Shown here one piece after another: positions 41,004-47,786 of a DNA stretch of 64,000 nt (the first letter of the stretch is position 1; each line of letters starts with the position of its first letter). Source of the stretch: Dehalococcoidia bacterium. GTDB taxonomy: Bacteria > Chloroflexota > Dehalococcoidia > Tepidiformales > Tepidiformaceae. The position numbers and the translations under genes are program-made. The stretch is taken from NCBI GenBank assembly GCA_022827945.1, contig JAJEIT010000072.1, positions 22,441 to 86,440 on the forward strand. Reading direction: 5' to 3'. The notes beneath the pieces were generated by a model that saw only the letters and a program-made list of their open reading frames with translations, had not been told where the DNA came from and did no database searches.

Positions 41004-42344
41004 ATGCCGTGGGTCTCCGACGACAACGTTGCCACCTTCGTCGATCTCTACGAGCTCACCATGGCCGCAAGCTATTTCGCCCACGGCATGAACGAGCCCG
41101 CCACCTTCGAGCTCTCCGTGCGGCAGCTCCCCCCGGGCCGCGGCTTCCTCGTCGCCTGCGGCCTCGAGGACGCCCTCGCCTACCTCGATGGCCTCGCCTT
41201 CAGCGACGACACCATCGACTATCTCCGCTCGCTCGGCACGTTCGACGAGGCGTTCCTCGAACACCTGGCGGACCTGCGCTTTACGGGCGACGCCTGGGCC
41301 GTGCCCGAGGGCGAGACCGTCTTCGCCGCGGAGCCCCTCCTCCGCGTCACGGCCCCCCTCATCGAGGCGCAGCTGGCCGAGACCTTCCTCCTCAACGCCA
41401 TCACCTTCCAGACCATGATTGCGACCAAGGCCGCGCGCATCGCTCTGGCCTGCGGCGACCGCACCTTCGTTGACTTCTCCGGCCGCCGCGACCACGGCGC
41501 CGGCGCGGCGCTCGGGGTCGCGCGCGCCTCCTGCGTGGGCGGCGCCTCCGGCACCTCCAACGTGCTCGCGGGCCAGGTGTACGGCCTCGACCTCAGCGGC
41601 ACGATGGCCCACTCCTACGTCCTCTCCTTCCCGGACGAGGCCGAGGCCTTCCGCGCCTACCCCCGCGACTTCCCCGAGAGGGCTGTTCTCCTCATCGACA
41701 CCTACGACACCATCGAGGGCGCGCGCCACGCCGCCGCCGTCGCCAACGAGCTGCGGGCGGAGGGCGTCACGATCCGCGCCGTCCGCCTCGATTCCGGGGA
41801 CCTCGGCGCGCTCGCCCGCTCCGTCCGGGCCGTGCTCGACGAGGCCGGCTGCGGCGACATCCGCATCTTCGCCTCGAGTGACCTCGACGAGTACCGCATC
41901 GGCGAACTCCTGGCGCAGGGCGCGCCCATCGATGCCTTCGGCGTCGGCACCCGGCTCGGCACGAGCGCCGACGCCCCCACGCTCGGGGGCGTCTACAAGC
42001 TGGTGGCGGGTGCGCACGGACCCGTCATGAAGCGCTCGGCCGGAAAGGGGAGCCTCCCCGGCGTCAAGCAGGTCTACCGCGAGGAGCGCCACGGCGAGTC
42101 CATCGCCGACACGATCGCCCTTGCTGACGAGTCCGGCGTCCCTGGCCGCCCCCTGCTGGCGCAGGTGATGGCCTCCGGCGAACGCCTGTCGCCCGCCGAG
42201 CCCCTCGCCACCCTGCGCGAGCGCTGCGCCGAAGCCGTGGCTCGTCTCCCCGAGGCGGCGAAGGCGTTCGACGCCCCCGCGGACGTCTACCCGGTGCGCC
42301 TCTCCGGCGGTCTCACGAGTCTGGTCCGGCGGTTGGGCGGCTGA
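41004..42344 (+). CDS. pncB: Nicotinate phosphoribosyltransferase
   Basis: 446 residues from ATG 41004. DLYELTMAASYFAHGM, FVDFSGRRDHGAGAA, GTMAHSYVLSFPDEAEAF and VRLDSGDLGALAR match bacterial NAPRTase, including the phosphohistidine region. It salvages nicotinate into NAD. CATACT at 40991-40996 lies seven bases before ATG with no ribosome-binding site, so the message is probably leaderless. It ends three bases from the convergent HAD gene. Confidence 0.94.
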   Translation: MPWVSDDNVATFVDLYELTMAASYFAHGMNEPATFELSVRQLPPGRGFLVACGLEDALAYLDGLAFSDDTIDYLRSLGTFDEAFLEHLADLRFTGDAWAVPEGETVFAAEPLLRVTAPLIEAQLAETFLLNAITFQTMIATKAARIALACGDRTFVDFSGRRDHGAGAALGVARASCVGGASGTSNVLAGQVYGLDLSGTMAHSYVLSFPDEAEAFRAYPRDFPERAVLLIDTYDTIEGARHAAAVANELRAEGVTIRAVRLDSGDLGALARSVRAVLDEAGCGDIRIFASSDLDEYRIGELLAQGAPIDAFGVGTRLGTSADAPTLGGVYKLVAGAHGPVMKRSAGKGSLPGVKQVYREERHGESIADTIALADESGVPGRPLLAQVMASGERLSPAEPLATLRERCAEAVARLPEAAKAFDAPADVYPVRLSGGLTSLVRRLGG

Positions 42345-42347
42345 CGC

Positions 42348-42749
42348 CTACTCGGCGGCGCCGTTCACGTTCGCGACGTACTCCTGGATCGCGTCGTACA
42401 CGCGCCAGAGCTCGTTGTCTTTCTCCAGCGGGTACGTCGGTGGCGCGATGCGCACGCCCGGAAACGCGTCGATGACCTCCTGGTGGTCGTCGATCACGTA
42501 GTCGGGCGTGAACGGCACGCCCACCTCCTCGAGCCGCTCGTGGTGGCGGTAGAGGGGCTTCCAGTAGCAGTCGATGATGTGCTCGTGCAGGTCGAAGCGC
42601 CGCACGATCTCCCAGCGCGGCCCGTTCCCGCTCCAGAGGTACACCTCGTGTCCCTCGTCGCGCAGCTTCTCGAACACCTCGATCACCCCCGGCCGCAGCC
42701 GCACGTCCCACGTGATGATCGTGTCGTCGACGTCGAAGAAGATGCGCAT
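42348..42749 (-). CDS. HAD-superfamily hydrolase-like protein
   Basis: 133 residues. Motif I is FDVDDTIITWD with both Asp. The middle VYLWSGNGPRWEIV is motif II. DYVIDDHQEVIDAFPGV is the final acidic motif. It is short and has no cap domain, so it probably acts on macromolecular or phosphoprotein substrates. It lies 98 bases downstream of the CapA-like gene on the same strand. Confidence 0.85.
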   Translation of the reverse strand: MRIFFDVDDTIITWDVRLRPGVIEVFEKLRDEGHEVYLWSGNGPRWEIVRRFDLHEHIIDCYWKPLYRHHERLEEVGVPFTPDYVIDDHQEVIDAFPGVRIAPPTYPLEKDNELWRVYDAIQEYVANVNGAAE

Positions 42750-42847
42750 GGCCGTCGATTCTCCGCGATTCCGCCGCTAGCCGCCCGCCCGGGAGCTCGG
42801 CCACTGCAACCGTCCCAGTCGCCGCGACCTCCGAGCACCCCACCAGA

Positions 42848-44710
42848 CTATTGCCCTTCAGCCAGCCGCCTCGATGCCTCAAACACATCGTTGAGGATCT
42901 TCGCCCGCACCTCGCCCTCGGCGAACACGGGGCGGTAGAGGTCCTCGATCACGTACGGCGCGAAGCGCAGGTTCACCAGGCGCGCCCCCCAGAACGTCGC
43001 TTCCAGCAGGTAGCCCTGCGTGTGCCCCTCGAGCCGTGTCTGGTCGTAGATGAAGTTCCCGAGCGCATAGGCGATGAACGCGCTCCTGCCCGGCTCGATC
43101 GCCTGCACGTGGTGCGCCTGGTTCCCCACCACCAGCGTCGCCCCCTCCTCCACCGCCGCCCGCAGCGCCTTGATGCTGCGCGGGCTCGGGTCGTGCGTGT
43201 CCTCCGTTCCTGTCTGCACCTGCACGATCACCACGTCGACCTCGCCCGCCAGCGCCCGCACCGTCGCCCGGAAACGCTCCAGCCCCAGCTCCGAGGCGGG
43301 CCGGAAGAACGCCGGCTCCCCGGCGGCGTTCTCCTCGCTGTAGTCGTCGTCGAGTGGCGCCGTTCCCGGGCGGTCCTCCCCCGCTTCCAGGAAGTACGCC
43401 GCCACGTCGTCGAAACCTAGGATCCCGAAGGTCGTGTTCCCCACCGTGAAGACGGCCGGCGCCAGCGCTTCGTCCAGGTTCTCGCCGCCACCGACGACCG
43501 CGATCCCGGCCTCCTCCAGCAGCTGGATGGTGCGCAGGAAGGCGGCCGGGCCGCACGGCACGGCCCCGCAATCGAACACGTGGTTCGTCGCGACCGTGAC
43601 CTCGTCGAACCCCGAGAGCGTCAGCGCTTCGATCACCTCCGGTGGCGAGCTCAGGTTCACGTGGGGGAAGCAGCCCAGCGGCTCCGCGATGTCCTGGATG
43701 CTCCCGTCGACCGAGCCCAGCGTCAGGTCCGCGGAGGCGAGATACGCCCCCACCGGCCCCCGCAGCGCCGCCCCCCAGTCCCCTGTCGCCCGGATCTGCG
43801 TCAGCGAGCAGCGCGACTGGAGGATGTCGCCCGTCGCGATCACGGTTATCGCCTCCGGCAGCGGCGCCGAGTGCTCCTCCACGATCGCCTCCGCGGTCGC
43901 CCTCCCCTGCTCCGTGAGGGGCAGGATCGTCACCGCCTCCACGTACCGCCACTCCCGCGGATCGCCGCGCCCCCGCACGATGTCGATCCCGCCCACCGCG
44001 ACCGCCGTTACCGTCGGGACCACCTCCTCGACGGGCACGAACGCCCACGCTCCCGAAGCCAGCGTCATCGCCTCCAGCAGCTCCCGGTACGTCCCGAAGG
44101 CGCGTTCCGGGACGACCGGGTCGAAGGGCATCACCGTCGATCCCCTCCCCCGCACGATCGCGAACGCCTGCACCGGCCCTGCGATCCCCCCCACCTCCGA
44201 CCAGTCCGTGATCGCGCCGCTCGCCAGATCCTCCACCTGCGTCGGCGTCAGCGCGTCGACGCCCGTCCCCATCGCCACGACCGGTACGTAGTAGCGGCGC
44301 ACCAGCCGGTACTCCCCCTCCTCCCCGGAGAGGAAGGTGAGGTCCCTCCCGTCCGTGGCCGGCTCAAGCGTCTCCGACCCCCTGAGCTCCCCGGGCAGGT
44401 CGCCCGAGTACCGCACCTTCGCGGGCATGGCGGACGTGGCGGTCGCGGTAGGGGTGGCGGTGGCCGGCGCGGCGGGCGTTGCCGCCGTTGCAGTGGGCGT
44501 TGCCGCGACGGTCTCTGTGGCCGCCGCCGTCGAGGCGACCGGCGGCGGCGGCGCCTCTCCGGCCATCGGGCGATCCAGCAGCAGGACCGCCAGCGCGCCC
44601 AGGCTGCCGGCCAGGACGATGAGCGAGATTGTGGCGGCCCGCCTCGCGAGCCGGGACCGTCTCCCCGGTGTCGCCTCCCCGTTCCCGTTACCCGACCCGC
44701 GCGTCGCCAT
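42848..44710 (-). CDS. CapA-like metallophosphatase with N-terminal binding-protein-like domain
   Basis: 620 residues from ATG 44710. A membrane anchor (about residues 22-44) is followed by a Thr/Ala/Pro-rich linker. A truncated phosphate-binding-protein-like region follows: LTPTQVEDLASGAITDWSEV and MPFDPVVPERAFGTY. The CapA/PgsA metallophosphatase domain starts at TVIATGDILQSR and includes ATNHVFDCG and LVVGNQAHHVQAIEPG. CapA domains occur in poly-glutamate synthesis and wall-polymer processing. The combination is unusual and its role unknown. Confidence 0.82.
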   Translation of the reverse strand: MATRGSGNGNGEATPGRRSRLARRAATISLIVLAGSLGALAVLLLDRPMAGEAPPPPVASTAAATETVAATPTATAATPAAPATATPTATATSAMPAKVRYSGDLPGELRGSETLEPATDGRDLTFLSGEEGEYRLVRRYYVPVVAMGTGVDALTPTQVEDLASGAITDWSEVGGIAGPVQAFAIVRGRGSTVMPFDPVVPERAFGTYRELLEAMTLASGAWAFVPVEEVVPTVTAVAVGGIDIVRGRGDPREWRYVEAVTILPLTEQGRATAEAIVEEHSAPLPEAITVIATGDILQSRCSLTQIRATGDWGAALRGPVGAYLASADLTLGSVDGSIQDIAEPLGCFPHVNLSSPPEVIEALTLSGFDEVTVATNHVFDCGAVPCGPAAFLRTIQLLEEAGIAVVGGGENLDEALAPAVFTVGNTTFGILGFDDVAAYFLEAGEDRPGTAPLDDDYSEENAAGEPAFFRPASELGLERFRATVRALAGEVDVVIVQVQTGTEDTHDPSPRSIKALRAAVEEGATLVVGNQAHHVQAIEPGRSAFIAYALGNFIYDQTRLEGHTQGYLLEATFWGARLVNLRFAPYVIEDLYRPVFAEGEVRAKILNDVFEASRRLAEGQ

Positions 44711-44817
44711 CCGGCCATGATCGGCGCGCGGCGCATGACCGGTCAACGAGGGTGCGTCGGCCCCCTCACCGCGCGGGGCCCGTTGCGCGATCCCCGCCGC
44801 CCCCTCACGATGCGCCC

Positions 44818-45396
44818 ATGACTGACCAGCCCCGCCTCGTCCTCGCCTCCGCCGACCCCGTCGAGCGCGCCGACCTCCGCGCCCTCCTCGCCGACGCCCC
44901 CGTCGAGTGCGTCGATCCCGACACACCACCCGATTCCCCGCCCGGGGGCGACTACGCCGCCCGCGCCACCCACCGCGCCCGCGCCTGCGCCGAGGCCACC
45001 GGCGAGATGGCCATCGCCCTCTGCGCCGGCATCGAGGTGTACCCGATGGACCTCCAGCCCGGTGCCCTCACCGAGACCTTCCACGCCGGCCTCCCCGACG
45101 CCGACCGCTGCCAGGCCCTGCTCCAGCGGCTGGCCCAGACGCCCGTCGGCCAGCGCATCACCGTCGGGCGCGCCGCCGCCGCCCTCGCTCTCCCAGGCGA
45201 CCCGAACGTGGCCGTCTCCATGTCCATCATCGAGTGCGAGATCCCGATGGAGCCCCGGGGCGAAGGCGGCTACGGTCTCGATGCCGTCATCCAGATCCTG
45301 AACGGCAAGACCCTGGCCGAGCTCGACGACGACGACCGCGCCCGCCTCGGCCACCGTGGCAAGGCCGTCAAGCCCCTGCTCAAGCGCCTCGGCTAG
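44818..45396 (+). CDS. Ham1/RdgB-like nucleotide pyrophosphatase, divergent
   Basis: 192 residues from ATG 44818. The C-terminal half is Ham1-like: GEGGYGLDAVIQIL corresponds to the GYDPIF motif and LGHRGKAVKPLL to SHRGKAL. The N-terminal substrate motif SxNxxK is not present (it reads LASADPVERADL), nor is the usual SA motif. It may have lost dITP/XTP hydrolysis or changed its substrate. Its stop shares CTAG with coaE. Confidence 0.7.
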   Translation: MTDQPRLVLASADPVERADLRALLADAPVECVDPDTPPDSPPGGDYAARATHRARACAEATGEMAIALCAGIEVYPMDLQPGALTETFHAGLPDADRCQALLQRLAQTPVGQRITVGRAAAALALPGDPNVAVSMSIIECEIPMEPRGEGGYGLDAVIQILNGKTLAELDDDDRARLGHRGKAVKPLLKRLG

Positions 45397-46061
45397 TCCT
45401 GCGCCCCCGCCTCCTGAGCCGCGAACCAGCGCGGCCGCGCCAGCGTGCCCGCGCGGTGGGCCGCGACCGTCTCCGCGATCGCCTCGTCGACCTCCGCCAG
45501 GTACGCCTCCTGCGTCGCGTCGTTGTGGAAGATGCGGTCCGCCGCGGGAGCGCGTTCGCGCCAGTCCCGCGCCGAAGCCAGCCGCTGCTCCGCCTCCTCC
45601 CGCGAGAGCGAGCGCGTCTCCATCAGCCGCGTGATCGCCGTCTCGTCCGCCGTCACGACCAGCCAGGCCGCGTCCGCTTTCGTCATATAGTCCCGCTCGA
45701 GCAGGTTCACCGCCTCCAGCACGCCGATGCCGTCGTCCGGGAGCTCCTCCCGCCAGCGTTCGAGCAGCGCCATGAAGTAGGCGGGAATGTCCCCGATGGC
45801 GGTGCGAAGGGCCTCCATCCGGTCCGGCTTCCCGAACACCATGCCCCCGAGCACGCGCCGGTCGATGACGCCGTCCTGGCCCACGATCTCCTCGCCGAAC
45901 TCCGCGACGACGCGCTCGAACCCCGGCGTGTCCGGCGCGTACATGCGGTGCACCTCGCGGTCGGCGTCGACGTGAACCGCCCCGTGCGCCTCCGCGAGAT
46001 GGGTGCAGAGCAGGCTCTTGCCTGCCGCGATCGAGCCGGTGACGCCGAGTAAGAGGGGCAC
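45393..46061 (-). CDS. coaE: Dephospho-CoA kinase
   Basis: 222 residues from GTG 46061 (VPLLLGVTGSIAAGKS); a longer start at ATG 46088 would run into the opposite gene. The Walker A loop is GVTGSIAAGKS. The CoA-binding VDADREVHRMYAPDTPG and the lid region LMETRSLSREEAEQRL are typical. It performs the last step of CoA synthesis. TAGAAT (46072-46067) lies five bases before GTG, so the message is probably leaderless. Confidence 0.92.
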   Translation of the reverse strand: MPLLLGVTGSIAAGKSLLCTHLAEAHGAVHVDADREVHRMYAPDTPGFERVVAEFGEEIVGQDGVIDRRVLGGMVFGKPDRMEALRTAIGDIPAYFMALLERWREELPDDGIGVLEAVNLLERDYMTKADAAWLVVTADETAITRLMETRSLSREEAEQRLASARDWRERAPAADRIFHNDATQEAYLAEVDEAIAETVAAHRAGTLARPRWFAAQEAGAQD

Positions 46062-46065
46062 GCCG

Positions 46066-46072
46066 TATTCTA
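46066..46072. promoter_or_regulatory. Overlapping divergent -10 elements (coaE / phosphotransferase)
   Basis: The seven bases TATTCTA read TATTCT on the plus strand (46066-46071) and TAGAAT on the minus strand (46072-46067). They stand 15 bases before ATG 46087 and five bases before GTG 46061. One AT-rich core may therefore open for both divergent genes. Confidence 0.55.
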
Positions 46073-46086
46073 GAACCCCGAGTCCC

Positions 46087-46968
46087 ATGGAATCCCGCGA
46101 AGCCGCCGAAGCCATCCACAGGGCCTTCCCCGACCTCGGCGAGGCCGCAGTCCGTCCCCTCCAGCACGGCTGGTCGCACTGGACGTTCGCCCACGGCGAC
46201 CGCGTCTTCCGCTTCCCCCGCACCCCCAACGACGCCCGCCTGCTCGAAGGCGAGATGCGCCTTCTCCCTCTCCTCGCCCCCCACCTCCCCGCCCCCGTTC
46301 CCGTTCCCGAATGGGTCGGCGAGTGGGATGGCCGCCCCTTCGCCGGCTATCCCGTGATCGAAGGGCAGGGCCTGCGGCGCGTCACCCTCTTCGGCCCCGG
46401 CGGCGGGAACATCGCTCGCGAGATCGGCCGGTTCCTCACCGCCCTCCACGACTTCTCCCCGGAGCAGGCCGCCGAGGCCCTCGGCGCCCCCCTTCCCGAG
46501 CACGTCCCCGACCCCCGCGACTGGCTCGAGGAGGTTCGTATGCGCGTCTTCCCCCGCCTCTCCGCCACCCTCCGCGTGGCCGTCGATAGCGGCTTCACCC
46601 GCTATGTCCAGGACGGCTTCGACCCGCCCCCCCGTCTCGTCCACAACGACCTCTGGTTCGACCATATCATCGAGCGCCACGGCCGCCTCGCCGGCGTCAT
46701 CGATTTCAGCGACGCGGCCCTGCGCGACCCCGCCGCCGACTTCGCCGGCATCCTGGCCGATGGCGGCTGGCACGCCGTCGACGACATCGTTCGGTTCTAC
46801 GACCGCCCCCTCGGCGACGGCTTCCACGAGCGCGTCGAGTTCCATTACTGGACCATGGGCCTGCACGACATCGTCTACGGCCTCGATACGGAAGAGGAGC
46901 GCTACGTCGGCCTCGGTCGCTCCGCCCTTGCCCAGCGCATGCGCGAAACCGGCATCCTCCCCGCCTGA
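46087..46968 (+). CDS. Phosphotransferase family protein (APH-like)
   Basis: 293 residues. HGWSHWTFAHGDRVFRFPR is the ATP-loop region, LVHNDLWFDHII the catalytic loop and GVIDFSDAALRDPAADFA the metal-binding segment. It is a kinase of the APH/homoserine-kinase-like superfamily. The ending ETGILPA closes just before the SDR gene at 47018. No ribosome-binding site is seen. The substrate is unknown. Confidence 0.88.
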   Translation: MESREAAEAIHRAFPDLGEAAVRPLQHGWSHWTFAHGDRVFRFPRTPNDARLLEGEMRLLPLLAPHLPAPVPVPEWVGEWDGRPFAGYPVIEGQGLRRVTLFGPGGGNIAREIGRFLTALHDFSPEQAAEALGAPLPEHVPDPRDWLEEVRMRVFPRLSATLRVAVDSGFTRYVQDGFDPPPRLVHNDLWFDHIIERHGRLAGVIDFSDAALRDPAADFAGILADGGWHAVDDIVRFYDRPLGDGFHERVEFHYWTMGLHDIVYGLDTEEERYVGLGRSALAQRMRETGILPA

Positions 46969-47017
46969 TCGCCCCCAGCCGCGCTAGAATCGCATGGCGC
47001 AGCAGAGGGGGTTCATC

Positions 47018-47758
47018 GTGGAGATTGAAGGGAAAGTCGCCATCGTCACCGGAGCCGCGTCCGGCATCGGGCGCGCCACCGCCATCGCCCTCGCCGCCGA
47101 GGGCGCCAGCGTCGTCGTCGCCGACGTCGACGCCGCGGGCGGCGCCGTAACCGTCGGCGAGATCACCGGCGCCGATGGCGCCGCTACCTTCGTCGCCTGC
47201 GACGTGACCAGCCCCGAGAGCGTCCGCAACCTCTTCGCCGAGGCCGAAGCCGCCTACGGCGGCGTCGACATCGTCTACAACAACGCCGGCATCTCCAGCG
47301 GCGAGCCCCACTGGCCCGACGCCCCCCTCGCCCGCATCGCCGAGGAGACCCATATCAATACGTCCGGCGTGATGATGGGCACGCGCGAGGCCATCCACGC
47401 CATGCGCAAGCGGGGCGGCGGCGTCATCGTCAATACCGCCTCCGTCGCCGGCGACGGCCACCTCCCCTTCGACCCCATGTACTCCGCCACCAAGAAGGCC
47501 GTCATGTCCTTCACCCAGAGCTGCGCCCCCCTCGCAGAGAGCGAGAACATCCGCGTCAACGCCGTCTCCCCCGGCATGGTTCGGACCGCCTTCCAGGGCA
47601 AGACCGGCGACGGCGAGCGCCCCGCTTCGTGGCTTGCGCCCTCCATCGAGCGCCACGCCGACAGCATCCTGCCGCCCGAGGCCATCGCCGAAGCCGTCCT
47701 CGACTTCATTCGCGACGACTCGAAGGCAGGCGAGGTCCGCACCGTCGCTCCCGCCTAG
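47018..47758 (+). CDS. SDR family oxidoreductase
   Basis: 246 residues from GTG 47018 (VEIEGKVAIVTGAASGIG), with GAGGGGG eight bases upstream; ATG 46994 would add eight residues. TGAASGIG, NNAGISSG, NTASVAG and YSATKKAV give a full active site. TAGAAT at 46985-46990 is a likely -10. The CoA-transferase gene follows by 28 bases and the pair may share a pathway. The substrate is unknown. Confidence 0.93.
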   Translation: MEIEGKVAIVTGAASGIGRATAIALAAEGASVVVADVDAAGGAVTVGEITGADGAATFVACDVTSPESVRNLFAEAEAAYGGVDIVYNNAGISSGEPHWPDAPLARIAEETHINTSGVMMGTREAIHAMRKRGGGVIVNTASVAGDGHLPFDPMYSATKKAVMSFTQSCAPLAESENIRVNAVSPGMVRTAFQGKTGDGERPASWLAPSIERHADSILPPEAIAEAVLDFIRDDSKAGEVRTVAPA

Positions 47759-47786
47759 CGGCGTATCATCCCCGCGGACGGTCGCC

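Noticed and set aside
44743..46866. 707-codon minus-strand open frame
   Set aside because: It covers the Ham1-like, coaE and phosphotransferase genes in a wrong frame and shows no domain.
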